Shown here one piece after another: positions 42,247 to 54,828 of a stretch of 54,910 bases of DNA. This stretch comes from Setaria digitata (taxonomy: Eukaryota; Nematoda; Chromadorea; Rhabditida; Setariidae), in assembly GCA_003640385.1 (NCBI GenBank), contig RCAB01000424.1:1-54910 (forward strand). The letters run 5' to 3'. The translations under genes were made by a program, and so were the position numbers. Positions within the stretch are counted from its first letter, which is position 1; each line of letters starts with the position of its first letter. The notes beneath the pieces are model-generated. The model saw nothing but the letters and a program-made list of their open reading frames with translations. It did not search any database and was not told the origin of the DNA.

Positions 42247-42951
42247 ACATGTATTATTACTTATTTATTTTTTAAAAAAAATCTTCAGTTAAAAGGCGAA
42301 AGTTTTCTCAGTACAATTGCAATAATTTGCTAAAAAACGAAGTTGAAAATAAGCATAATTTTTATCTTATTTATTAGCACCTATATCCGAACTGTTAGTG
42401 TTGTTAGTTTTCAATACAGATGATCTGAAGTACGTTATAAATTTAACAAGTTTATAGACAATTTAGTCTGTATATTTTAATATTTCGATATAAAGTACCA
42501 TTGTAAAGCAAATTCAACTTAGATAATTCGAATTACAGATTTCTTACTCTTCGGTTGTTTCGCGTATTTGAAATTCTCGAATGAAATTTGAGAAAAATTG
42601 AAGCCACAGTTGAGAAATTGACCTCTTCTTAATAATTCACGAACCAATCAGCAACATAATTTTTATTAAGCCTTATTCATTGCTGAACACAGAAATGATT
42701 CGAAGTTCATTGTGATTCATGATAACGACAAGAATAAAGCGGATTTTGAAATCAACCAGTTATGTGCACTTACTAATCCTTGCAACTAATATAAAAAATA
42801 AGAAATGTAAAATTCATAATTCATGGAAAGGTCTGGAAAATCGTTCTAAAAGAAAAACTAAATAATTATAACAATAGATTTGCAAATCTGCTTTAAAGAT
42901 CCTTTAAAGATGAAGGAAACTTTTGCTTTATCATTTTCTCCAACTTTCCAG

Positions 42952-43055
42952 TTTTGGCCTTTATCAGATTAAACATAACAAATGAAGCAATTGATGATGA
43001 AAAGAGCACAGTTAGCAAACGGATATTTTCTGAGCTGCAGAAATACTGGAATTAA
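42952..43055 (+). pseudogene. Coding-like fragment, possible terminal exon or gene remnant
   Basis: Follows a good acceptor (CCAACTTTCCAG at 42951) and reads LAFIRLNITNEAIDDEKSTV then FSELQKYWN before TAA at 43053-43055. Composition looks coding. A second open frame downstream at about 43462-43650 (NLLEEWKKNLQKAECGKKK and MSQDDIARNNVDYQDEF) and a short upstream one near 42705-42780 (FIVIHDNDKNKADFEINQL) lie on the same strand. I could not join them in phase. They may be exons of an unresolved gene or decayed remnants. Family not recognised. Confidence 0.25.
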
Positions 43056-43792
43056 CTTATTTAACCTAGACATTTAGATCTCAGAAATGGTCTTAATAGC
43101 AAATAAATTCTTTCAACTGAAGTAAATTGTACCGAATACAAAGATCGATTCTACTATTATCAAAAATAGCACATAGTAGTAGTGAAATAGGGGATTTCAA
43201 GAGAAGAATTCTAGACTAGAAGATAAAAATTTTCTCATCAGTTTCTGTCCAATTTTAAGAAATTGACATATGTGAAATGTTAAAAGGAAAAAGTTACTGG
43301 AAGTTAGATGAACTTGAAAATAATGAAGAAATAAAATGCTGAAGTGTTGGTTCTATCGAAAGTTTTTGATTACCATTTCACAGTAAAGGAATTAAACGCT
43401 TAATTAGGGATGATCATATGCTTTTTTTTTTTATTCTATTCAATTACGTCACGTATTTCGTTGAAATCAAATAACGTATATAATTTACTGGAAGAATGGA
43501 AAAAAAATTTACAGAAAGCTGAATGCGGAAAAAAAAAAATTACACGTAACCGAGAACGTTTTTCTTTAGCAATGTCACAAGATGATATAGCACGTAACAA
43601 CGTTGATTATCAAGATGAATTCATCAAATGTTCAGTTGAACGGTTTAGTCCTTCATTTTCCTCTTCATTTCATTTCTTCAAAATATGAAGCACTAAGAAA
43701 GATGAGAACAATTAGAATCCCGAAATCTCTAATATAGATCCAAATATACATGAAATTTGAGAAAAATATGAAGCATTTGCATGTAGAATTTT

Positions 43793-46632
43793 TTAGGAAT
43801 AAGCAATCAAATATGCAAAAATTATTTCAAAAAGAGACAGTGTGATAATAGAATTTTGGTAAGTTGTTGAAGATTTAGAATGATGTGGAAAATACGGTGG
43901 CATTGGCTGAAATGAAGGTTGTAATGGGAATAATGTTCTTTTCGATGTAACCTGAAATTATGAATCCGAAAAAGTAATGAATGATCCGACTATATTGTTT
44001 TGGCACTTGCCTTTATTACTGTTTTCAGATATTCAGTAATAAGTTAACTACTAAACGATAGAAATAACAAATGAATGTATGAAATGTGTGTGATATTTTC
44101 CAAATGAAAATGGAACAAATGAGACAATTTCTAAAACACAAGAATTTTTTTATTTAATTTTGACTAATCATAAAAAACATAAATATTTTAGTAAAGAATA
44201 TTCTGATTAACTATTTAGAAATTATAACGATTACTGCAGATTTGAGTATGATATTTTTGCTACTGTTAAAATGGGATTAATCCCTTCAATATCAACATGT
44301 TAGGCACATCGTAATTTCTCGTGTTTTTACTTCTTTTAGAAGAAAGAAACTTACGTAAAAGAATGATCCAGCAACAGGTCTACCAAGAGCACGACTAGTT
44401 GGTGAATTACATAAGAAATAAGATACTTGATCGATGAAACGTATTATATCACTTGTAACATTAACTTGATTGCTGAGAGGAACATCGGTTTTGTATACCA
44501 ATATGATGTATTGCTGTCGATCTGTGCATGTAAAATTGTATTTCTACATTCTTTAATGAATTTTAACATCACGAAAAAGGTAAAATTTTATATTTTTGTA
44601 TTAAAAGATCTATCAGCAGGAAATATTCCTTCAGTAACTTCAAAGATACTTTACCAAAAAATGACGATTAAACCACTTTTAGTAAGTAACTAATTAATAA
44701 TCAATCAATTCAAAACTGAAATTCAAACTTATTGTAAGTATAACAATTGTTATTTACAGTATAAATAATCGTACCGAAATGACAAACTTTTCTCCGTAAT
44801 ATATCGAGTCTTATACGTTTCTATTTCATGCATACTGTTCGTATTTAACGGAGTTTCGATTCTCTAAGTGATTAAGCTCAAACTGTTAAGCAGAAGAACT
44901 AAGTTACATTTTTATGTTTCTATTTTGTTGCATTTGCTCAAAACAACAATGCTTACAGGTATCTTGAGGAAGCACCGTTCCACTACTTATATATCCAAAA
45001 AAATTATAACTCGAATTACTGATGGCTTCAATGTTTACAGCAGTAGAACCTGTTGATGGCAAATCGTAATTAATAAATAATGCAACTGGCCTTTTAGTAA
45101 CCTCTGAAATTGGAATTATTGAAAATTTGAGCATAAGTGATACAGAATATGAAATTCATCAGACAGATAAACGGATTAAAAAGTGGGAAAAATTATTACC
45201 AATTAATGAGATAACATGAAGGTATCCGCCAGAAGGTGGAATCATTGATTGAAAATGAAAAGCTTGTACATTAGCCGTTATATAATTCGGATAATTGAGC
45301 ACTTGTAATTCATCAGCCAAATGAACGATTGGTGAGGGATGCTCGGCATCAAAATCACTTATATTTACCTGTTAATCATTACTGATTATACTCTTGTTAA
45401 TTTTTCGACATCAATTTCTGAATGATATAATAAAAAGACAATTACATGTTCTCTTAATGTACTTGATAGTTTGGAAGTGATTTAAAAAAAAAAATCATGA
45501 CATAAAGCCAGATATGTGATAAATTAGAAAAATGTCTCAATAAATTTATGAAATTAAACTAACATAATCGAGAGTGGACAATGGAACTTGTGGAAATATC
45601 TGAGGTGAGAGTTCCAGCTCTTCAAACCCTATAAATTATTTGACAATTTTTTTTCCTGCTCTTTAAAAATCTGATAAAAAATTCAGTAGAAAAAGGTTTT
45701 ACTTAATATAATTTTTACTATTTATTATCGAACAAAAACGTAACATGAAATTTTACATAATATGCGTTCTCTACTAAATTATTATAAATGGTTTATTAAA
45801 AATTTTTTAGACATATTATTTTGGAAATTTCAGGAACATTTTATGTTTTATTAAACATAATTTTAATAAATGAAGTTAGGAAAAAATCGCACAACTAGCA
45901 ATCGACATATTCACAGCTTCACAGCACAAATGGATTATTTCATTAGTTAAAATACCGGATCTCGATAAACGACTACGTCGACAAGCGAAATTTTTAGGAC
46001 ACTGATTGCGATCATTTGGATTACATGGTTTGAGGTCCAAATACATTGCATTATCTGGACAGATGTATTCTTCTTGCGAAAATACATCTGTAAATTTTGA
46101 ATAATTTGAGTCAATTGAATAGTAGTGTTACATGAAAAGATAAAGGGAATCATTTTATGCTACTGAAATAAACAAACTATTGCTATTTAATATCCAAAAC
46201 AAAATGTAAGCAGATTCTATTTAAAGTATCGAAATAAAAGCAGTTTGGTAATATATCATGATGTGTTAGCATATTTTTGTACTTTCTAGAACAAAAAATT
46301 CGTACAAGATATCGCTATATATTAATCAATAAAGCTGAAAAGTTTTAAATCACTCAAATGAAAGCCATAACCACCGATTGGACCAAATAGTATTTCTCTA
46401 AAAACTAGAAACTTTCAGCTTTTTCTTTTTTTTTTTTTTTTTTTAAGAGAGATCGACGTAAGATCATCGTTCTATAACCAAAGGACATATGTGAAAAAAA
46501 AAAAAAAAAAATGAGTAGCGGCGATATTTTCGATTTCGAATCTTGATCAAAAAAAAATATATATTTATCATTTGAATTATTACTTGATAGGATTGTTTGG
46601 AAAACAATACTAGCGAACACATACGGCAACAT
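43793..46632 (-). CDS. Secreted four-cysteine protein with PEBP-like core
   Basis: Exons (minus): 46632-46584, 46087-45956, 45628-45564, 45368-45200, 45103-44957, 44521-44355, 43951-43793, all in phase, giving 295 aa. Residues 1-16 are a hydrophobic signal peptide (MLPYVFASIVFQTILS). A small module with four cysteines follows (C26, C38, C46, C52; CPDNAMYLDLKPC, CPKNFAC). The central part (about 83-243) has an order of motifs reminiscent of phosphatidylethanolamine-binding proteins: a Gly-Tyr-Leu-His stretch (GGYLHVISLI) and FFGYISSGTVLPQ followed by QQYIILVYKTD, comparable to the PEBP GxxxHRYxFLxY segment. The last 20 residues are hydrophobic and end the protein, as in GPI-anchor signals or a C-terminal membrane anchor. 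Exon structure is secure; the PEBP relationship is a hypothesis from motif order. Confidence 0.75.
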
Positions 46633-47985
46633 AACCTTAAATGGAAAATGATCGGTTCGGATTTTCGAAAATTATTTCATTAATTTAGAAATAAAAATAA
46701 GGCAATAGCAGACATTTTTTTTTATTATGAAAACTCGGTATATTCGGTTGTATAATAAGCTGCGCATTCTACTTCCTCCATCACGTATTAATATTAAATT
46801 TCGATATAGTTATATATCCATAGCGGAAATTGTGCACATCTGTTTTTGGAAGTAACAGCGAACTTCTCCCTACTACCAAGTGATGTTTACTGAGATTCTC
46901 AACAACTTTCGAGCTTACAGTTTATTCTGAACGATTTTAGATGAGATATTATTATTCACTCGCCATGAATATCCATAAACTAAATCTGGAAACAACACAC
47001 TGCGACATTTTCTTCTTGAAACTTAGGATGCTGCTTTCCTAACACTAATTTTATGGAAAACTATAGTCCTGACTTGCCAATTTGCGAGACAAATATTTCG
47101 CATAATCGCAAGTCAATCATACCTAATGCTACAATTTAAAGCATACGTTTATCCGTAACATAGGGAATAGCGCTATACATTCGGCATCGAGCAACATGCA
47201 ATCACTGCTTGTAATGATACTGCGGATCATTCGATAATATTTGCTCAACTGTCTGAATCACTAGAATACTCCATTACATGTTCATCCAACTTAATCTTAT
47301 TGATTATATAACAAGAGAAAAGAAAAATTTTCAAACCTAACAAATAATTAAGTTCCACGTGTATGTCATTCAATGAAGTTACTTTGTGAGAACAATAAAA
47401 TGTGATAATTTATTTGAATTATTTGTAACAACTATTGAGCAAAAAAAGCATCACAGCATATGCAAGACAATACAGGCTTTTAGATGAATCTCTAAATGAG
47501 ATCACGAGCCAAGTTATTTCGAACAAGTCTTAAATACGGACAGTCATGTTAGTCCAACTCAAGGTCAGTAAATCATTCCTATAAGCACCTGTGAAAAAAA
47601 AGTGAAAAATACAAAATAAAAACTCCATCATACGTACAAATTGTATCGCATTATAACAGATACAATTCAAGAAACATAATCACTTAAAATAAAATGAACA
47701 AACTTGCAATAATCACGACTAATAGTTTGAAAATGGATAAAAATGATGAACAAAGACCATGGCATCTTGATGAGAATGATGGAAGAGAGAAGAACTCCTT
47801 CCAAAAATAATTTAAAGCTCCCATGACCCCGCATAACTGGGACAATAACGGCCTAATTTTTCTGAAGAGTTGATATGACTAAGCAGAAGAAGATAAACGT
47901 CAGCAAAAAGAACTAATAAATAATGCATTTGTCAAGATTTTTAAACCAGCAGTAAATCCATAAAAAATTCAGCGACGTTATAGAG
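46633..47985. other. Intergenic region between sec-15 and the four-cysteine gene
   Basis: About 1.35 kb between two minus-strand genes. It should contain the sec-15 3' UTR and the promoter of the four-cysteine gene. It is less homopolymer-rich than the introns. I see no exon or named element. Confidence 0.5.
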
Positions 47986-50900
47986 TTACTGATTGGCAAG
48001 AGCTCGCAGTTGGCGAAGAATTGTATCCAGTAGTTTTTTACGATCTTTCTCGCGACCTTTCGCGAAAAAACTCGATGATTTGCGTTCAAATTCAACCAGT
48101 CTAAAAGTTAAAGTGTAAAAAACAAATCTACTGGCATACTAAAAGGAATACAAAACTGATTTGCACAACACCAATGTAAACTGCTAAAACAATCAGTATG
48201 GCACCTATTGCAAACAGGTTTAAAAGCCTTAAAACAATTCAGAACATACTTTTCCAATAGGACAATTGCGTGCGAAGCCTTAACCCTTGAATATTTGCTT
48301 TCTTCTTTCCCATAATCAGCCAAGTAAGTAGGCCAATCAGCTTTCATAACTAGATCGAGTAGTTGTCTCAAACTGGCGAATGTCATCGTAAGAGTTCCAT
48401 CCTGAAATCATATAGATTAGGAAGAAAGTTACAGAAGAAGTCAAAAAAGCTAGCACATACTTCTAATCCCGCAACAGGGCACTGTGAAGCAAATAATTCA
48501 CACTGTATAACATCCAAGTCGAACTGATCAAGCGCGCCGGTGCTTACGGTTTTCAAATCTGTATTCAAAAGCAACTCTGTTAATCGATTTGCCAAATACT
48601 TACAAGTCTGGAATAGTTCATTTAACTGTTGGTATTCAAACCATTTATAAATAAAAATCCGACAATGTATTTATGCATAAACTTATTAGAATGCATTCCA
48701 TTCAAGGTGCTTCATAATGGTACTGGTGCAATTACGAAAAAGACCAAAAAAAAAAACAAGAGAAAATGAAGAGAATGAATAAAAATAAAAGAGATCTAAT
48801 AAATACGAAATATCGCTTCTTTCTATCTCAAAAATTAATGAAACTCACCTGCATACAAACATGACGCGCCAAAAGGCTTGGTAAATTACTAAATGAAACG
48901 AAAGTGGTTTCCAAAAACTTGATCAAATCAGTTATATAATCGCTTGCTCGGCCACTTGAATTTGATAGTTCCCAATCGTAATTTGCTAAAAAAAAAAAAA
49001 AAAAAGGAAAAGAAAAAACTGCGCCAATCCATAAAGAATAAGATAACAAAGATCAACTCCCACTTCCCAACGAATCAAAAACAAAACTAACCAAGATCAA
49101 GAAAAGCATCTACTTTGTCACGAAGTGCATCATCAATTTGCTGCTCAACTTCAGAACGCGCATCTCTAGAAAGTATTAATTCAGCAATAAATTTCTATCC
49201 ATCACTTGGACTTCTTTCCGATGGTAAGGAGACTTACCAGATGAGAAAAAAATAGAACAGAAAGAAAAAACAAACCGGAAAACTTGATCCTTCAAAGTAA
49301 CTAAATGTCCTGCAGTTGTACCGGAACCATTGCTTGTGTTTGTTAGCCTACTGATGTAATGTTCCAATGATTCACATGTTTTCTCCAGGTAACCGATATT
49401 AATTGTGATTTGAACAAGCTAAAAGTAATGTTACATGAGGTACATAATTAGAAAAGTTTTAATTATCGCCTTTTACGTGAAAAAAAATGATACTAAGCTA
49501 TCTCGCTTACCTGAATGAGCGTCCGCCTTTTGTTAGCTACAAAACTTTTTAAGGAACCCGACCACCGTGCAAGAAGCACATTTGCATAACGGCGTACTGT
49601 ATCATCAATCTAGAAAAATGGATAAAACGAAAATTAACACTTTTTACAATAATGAGAATAACTGAGTTTATTCTATAAATGAGAATAACTGAGTTTATTC
49701 TATATGGAAATGAAGCAGAACTTGTGCTGCCACTACACGATAAGATGAAGCAACAGTATTAGTTAGAAAATATACTGATTAAGTATTTCAAGATCCAAAG
49801 ACCTCGAAATGATAATTTCTATAAAAAAAAAGGAAACAAATGACCTCGGTCGGAGAGAGCTGCAGATGTTCCATAAATTTCAAACACCCAACGAGATAAT
49901 TCTTTGCTTGACCATATACAGCTGGTACGAACTTCGAAAACGGAAATACTCGAGGATAGGATTCCTAAAAAACGAATGTAAAAATGTTTTAATAAAGATC
50001 AGTCAAAATGTCAGTTTATTGGAAACAAAAAAGTAATAGTAGAAGGTACCTGATCCATTCCTCTTCGGTAGAATGGAAATTGTGTCACTACTGCTTTGAA
50101 TGCTTCTTCATCCTTTGCTGTGATTGGCGTATAATTATCACTTTCCAGATCCCGTTCGAATTGGGCACAATATTCTCGCATTAAAATTTCATTGTATTGA
50201 TCTCTGAAATGAACCAAGCAAGAATGGTACTAGGAAAAAAACGAAAAAAAAATCAACCTTTACTTCTGCATATTTAATTCTCAAAGAAAATCTACTCCAG
50301 AAAAGTACATTTAAAAAAACCTGAAATTCTGCAATAAGGTGTAGAGGGAACCAATTCCAAATCCGTAGCTCTTCATTGTCATCGCAAATAACAAAATCAC
50401 TTTCTTCATCTTCAACATCATTTCAACATCCAAACAACCACCCTACAGCAGTTTTTTTTTTTGGCACATAAAAATATTTAGATTGCAATAGTATAATGCA
50501 TGATAAAGTAATATTATACTCACGAAATGGGCATTCATCGTAGTTGTGACTTGATGTAATGCCATTTCCCAAAGCTGATCTTTATAAGCGACCGTGACCA
50601 GGCTAGGTTCTGTTTGCATAATGTGATCTTCTACTACGAAAAAACCAATAATTTCATCCAAATATTTCACATACGAATGTATCGATTCCTGCTAAAATTA
50701 ACTTTTTTACTTGGAAAACCAAAATACAATTCGGAGCTAAATAGATTAAAGCCAAATGATAAAGGTTTTAGTTTATTTGTCAGAAATGTTTGTCACCAGT
50801 TTGCTTGGTGGTCGAATAACAACCACTGCTTGCTCTTTCCGTTGTTTCCTGTAGTAGGCTTCGAAAGTCTCTTTCTCACCCTGAAATGCAGGAAGCTACA

Positions 50901-52890
50901 TAAGTGCTTGCAACAGTTTAGAAAAAAGAAAAAGATCAGAGAGCCCATCAACATTCAAGCGAAAACCATCATGCACGTTACAAAAAAGATCACTCACAAT
51001 GACATTAAAGATTTGACAGCATCGATGAACTGGTGTGAAATCTATAAGATCCTGCGCACTGAGTAATTCATCCTCTTCAATAAGAGGTATCTGCATTGTT
51101 TTTCGTTGACTTTTGTCATTTTTCTTGACAATTGAACCATCCGATGAAAGCACTAGAAAGTTCTTCGAGAAGGAATAAAGTCCTATTCATGGCTTAATCA
51201 GGTTGATTGAACTGACCATGTCCAATGAAGTGACAAAATGGAAAGGTGGATCCTCAGCTAAGTACTAGTTCTTATAATTAAAAACAAAATTCAGTATTCC
51301 ACAGAGCAACTTGGTGTCATCATACTATTAACATCAAGCACATATTTTCAAGCCCCCAAATAAAAAAAAAAAAAAAAGTGAATCCTACGTTCAAACAGTT
51401 ATAACCCTCACGATGCTCACAAACTTACCGACATCACCATTCAGAGCATTCTTTTTCGCCTCTTCCTGCAAACGTTTCACGCGTTCAGCTTCTGTCATAC
51501 CAAAAGAATGTTGTTCAGCCGTGCACTTTGATGCATGCTGTCCAATACGTCCTGAAAATGATTCAGAATAATTAAATCTATAGATGCCCATTCATAACAG
51601 TATCACTAAAGCAGATTAGGGAGAAAAATCACTCCCTTCTTAATGAGAGAAAAGTCTAACCGGAAACCTTTCGGATATCTTCGAGAAAATCTGTAAATTC
51701 CGAAAATGATTTCTCTTTGATTTGTTCACGAATTGGAAATAACGACTTTTTCAGCGTTTGTGTAAAACGATAGTTATCAACATGAACCATGTAGGTGTGC
51801 TCCAATTCTTCCAATACTTTCAGGGCTTGATAAAACCTGCATAATAATGGTATTTAAAGCGCATAATCGGAAGTGTAAGCCTATCTACAGTGCATTGGAA
51901 AATTTCCAAGCTCTACTCGCATTTTTTCCTTCTTTCATAAATCTCAAAACCGATATCACAAACGCAACAAAACAAAAAAAAAGTGGCCATTCAGAAAGAA
52001 CAAAGTAATGACTACATACAGCTGAAGGATAACTTTTACTTCTTCTGTTGCATATGCTCATTTAGTTTTGCATAATTTTCAAGCACTGGCAAGCAGAGAG
52101 AAATGTGGTCGATAGCAGTATTTGCATTCCTTTGCAGTTTTCTGTAGCGAACAATTTCCGCACTGCGTTTTCTCAATTCTTTGCTACTTTCTTGAATGTT
52201 GTGATCTACTGCGTTAACTTCATCCTAAAAAAATGCACCATTATGACCAAAATTTTTGCTTAGAGAAGGCAAAAGATGTTGATGTTTTGAATTTCAATTT
52301 TCTTTTTTTTTTTTTTTTAAAGCAGAGAAGTGAGAGATAGAAACTCTTAAAATCGCATGCATCACAAGCTAGGACGAAATTTGCCTTTATTTCTAAACTG
52401 CGCGTCTTTAACTGTAACAGTTGTTTCATTGCATCAACGTATCCCTGATAATGGTACGAGCAGATTCTTTGAATGCTTTTATCATAATGGTGTATACGAT
52501 GCTCCAAAGCACGCGCAAACTTGTGAACGTCACCACAATCATAAATTGCTCTAAATAGGAAGAAATATTTGCAAAATGAGTTTCATTTAAGTCTGTTTAG
52601 ATAAACAACAGAAGCGTAATGAATTAATTTACCTTAGTACCAAACCAACACTACCCGAGTCGGTTGTTTCGAGCTCGTATAAGAAAAACTCTTGCTCAGC
52701 ACTCATTTCTGGATCTATAAGAAGCATGCTATGCAAAAAATTAACACTATTTGAAACAAATCTGATAAAAATTGAACAAAAGAGAAAAAATCATGTTAAA
52801 TAGCACACATTGTTGATATGAAGTGGAAGCAGTATCACTACTTCCAGTTCCCGTTTCTTTCGAAGCACTAGCAGCTGATGAACCATCCAT
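47986..52890 (-). CDS. sec-15: Exocyst complex subunit SEC15 (EXOC6 homologue)
   Basis: Subunit of the octameric exocyst that tethers secretory vesicles to the plasma membrane; SEC15 is the vesicle-side partner of Rab GTPases. Exons (minus): 52890-52809, 52714-52633, 52550-52385, 52224-52040, 51836-51661, 51551-51429, 51152-50998, 50880-50797, 50688-50524, 50442-50321, 50203-50050, 49964-49845, 49609-49511, 49418-49276, 49165-49092, 48985-48849, 48607-48461, 48401-48250, 48100-47986. All phases agree: 826 aa, normal for the family. Family motifs seen: CLPVLENYAKLNEHM, LLSAQDLIDFTPVHRC, GFFVVEDHIM, YGFGIGSLYTLLQNFRDQYN, YDWELSNSSGRASDY, FDLDVIQCELFAS and DWPTYLADYGKEESKYSRV. The start ATG lies 9 nt after an acceptor at 52900-52901. 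Intron 3 uses a GC donor. An intron between 49610 and 49844 carries a 27-bp tandem duplication. Very confident. Confidence 0.97.
49651..49704. repeat. 27-bp exact tandem duplication in a sec-15 intron
   Basis: AATGAGAATAACTGAGTTTA plus TTCTATA occurs twice back to back (49651-49677 and 49678-49704) without mismatch. It lies within the intron between the exons ending at 49845 and starting at 49609. Confidence 0.9.
52225..52384 (-). other. GC-AG intron of sec-15
   Basis: The exon ending LKTRSLEIK (52385) is followed by GCAAAT rather than a GT donor, and the next exon starts at 52224 after TTTTTTTAG. Taking the nearest GT instead (GTCCTA, nine bases later) would add three residues. With the GC donor, spacing from QLLQLKT to IVRYR equals that of SEC15 relatives as I recall them. 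The intron also contains a T run typical of this window. Confidence 0.7.
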
Positions 52891-52899
52891 ATCCAATTT

Positions 52900-52901
52900 C
52901 T
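52900..52901 (-). promoter_or_regulatory. Splice acceptor just upstream of sec-15 start
   Basis: TTTATACAG on the minus strand is followed by nine bases and the sec-15 ATG. Such close spacing is typical of spliced-leader addition in nematodes. It could also be the end of a 5' UTR intron. Confidence 0.5.
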
Positions 52902-54532
52902 GTATAAACATATAACAAATGATTCACATAAACATTAAACTATGAAACATAAAAAAAAAAGAAAAACTGTGAAGCTCAGTTAAAAATATGCAAAAATGAA
53001 CATCAAAGTTTAGAATCATGAATAACACGAGAATGTCCAATGATACAGTGTAATTAAGTTTAAATTTAATTTTTGTACTTTAAAAAGGAACAATCAATGA
53101 ACCTTCATCGTTCCCGTTCTTTAAATTAGTGGTTTGCTGATCCAATTTATACTAGTAGTTAACACAACATTCTGAAAATAAATCAGTATAAAACAATTTA
53201 CAATGGACCAAAATAAGCAAAATACTTCAAATATAAGCATATAAAATATGAGTAAACAAAGAGCCTTACAATGCACATGATTAAGATAGTGAAGCAAACT
53301 TACAAACAATCTTTAAAGGTAAGGCAACACAAAAAGATGAATAAAAAAATCATTTGAATTAATTTAGTAGGAATGATTCCACAGAAAGATGCGACAGTCC
53401 TTAACTTCAAAAAACAATCCGGTTAGAATCAAAACCCGTAAATGAGCCATTTAAATTATTACTTCAACTACATCTAATCATCTGACTTAGTAACTTATCT
53501 TCCTCAGACTTACTACTTCCACTCAATTTAAGGAACCAAAACCATTACATCACATCGAAACAACAGACAAAATTGTGATCATGAAAGAGCCACCGCAATG
53601 AAATAAGCTAGTTCCAATAGTGCGGCCGATGTAGAAGTCACAGAAACGTCATGCCACTCAGTTTCCCGATAACATTTCTTTTAATAACTACGTAGATACA
53701 TTGGTTGGGCAGTCTTATTTCGTCATGAGGGGAATATTGAAACATCGCTTAACACGCAAGAAACAGCCTAACTCGATTGTAAAATGTAATGCTGAACTGG
53801 ACAGAATTGCTCGAAATGCAAACCAATTCACAAATATTTCTTGCCCTGAAAGCCGAAGCTAACTTCACACTCTCTTTGGGATAATATGATCCAGTAAACC
53901 CCTCCTAAATGTGGACTAGCCCAAGCAAACATTTGTATTTGATAATTTCTGCAGTATTTCTGACTTCATAGATCATTTATTCAAAACAATTTTGCTACGA
54001 TTGCAGAAAAACGCGATCACAGCCGGAAATAATATTGAGAGTAGATCACCCTTCAAATCTCTGGCCAACCGTTTAGTGATTTGCTGCCAAACATCACTGT
54101 ACAATTACTTTTTTTTTTAACAAATGAAAAATGGATAAATGCATTTCTGCATTATACTATGTTAAAAGCTGTATAAATTTGCATGTAGCAGAGTCCGGAA
54201 AGTAATTTTATTTGACATTTAATTCATTGTCTAACAAACACTACGATCTGCTCATAACCAGCTGATGCCGTCATCTTATTATACTAACTGTTAAACAACA
54301 GAGCATTGTACGAGATCGCTATTTTGCGTCCTTTCTACGTTTGCTTTCATCTGTTCTCTACATCTCTTCTGGCATCCTAAAATGGACGGAGATAATTAAA
54401 CATAAGGACGAGATGAAGTAACAAAGACGAAATCAATTGCAGTCGGATTCGAAGCTTTAATTCCATTAAAAACAATTTAATTCCCTTAAGATAAAGGTTA
54501 TGCAAATGAGTGACAAGGGAAAGATTGAACCT
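52902..54532. other. Intergenic region between ucp-4-like and sec-15 genes
   Basis: About 1.6 kb separating two minus-strand genes, too long for a typical nematode operon spacer. It should contain the carrier 3' UTR and the sec-15 promoter. No exon, repeat or RNA gene was recognised. Confidence 0.5.
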
Positions 54533-54828
54533 TTAAAATCCAGAAATGCCAAACAACTGTCGCATTTGCTCGTATGTTATCCAAAACACCATTGACCAAG
54601 GTGCCTAAAATGATATATTTTTGAAAAGGTAATGAAGGCACTTATATAATCATCATCAGTACTTCTTACTTCCAACAGATTTCTCGACAATAACTTTTAA
54701 CCACTTCAGTTATAAAGTGACATACTGATCGGACATAGGATGGCACAAATCCTTTGTATAGAGCAAAAAAACCTTCGTCCCGACAAATCCGTCTTAAACA
54801 ATCATAAGATCCTTTGTACTGATGCGTT
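54533..54828 (-). CDS. Mitochondrial carrier, UCP4-like (3' end only)
   Basis: Two final exons are visible: 54828-54726 and 54604-54533, in phase, with TAA at 54533-54535. The first reads YKGSYDCLRRICRDEG then FFALYKGFVPSYVRS, the characteristic loop and sixth-helix entry of SLC25 carriers. The second reads APWSMVFWITYEQMRQLFGI and ends SGF, which closely resembles the C-terminus of UCP4/SLC25A27 (family pattern APWS..FW.TYE). The product would sit in the mitochondrial inner membrane; nematode ucp-4 has been linked to respiration and succinate transport. The N-terminal exons lie beyond the right edge, so the gene is partial here. The carrier call is firm and the UCP4 assignment likely. Confidence 0.85.

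Noticed and set aside
46340..46405. Block encoding GPIGGYGFHL between exons 1 and 2 of the four-cysteine gene
   Set aside because: Its phase does not fit exon 1, while exons 1 and 2 join directly in frame.
50614..51066. 150-residue plus-strand ORF inside sec-15
   Set aside because: It is the antisense shadow of three sec-15 exons, which match the family on the minus strand.
47986..54828. sec-15 and the UCP4-like gene as an operon
   Set aside because: Same strand, but the spacer is about 1.6 kb, far longer than usual nematode operon spacing.
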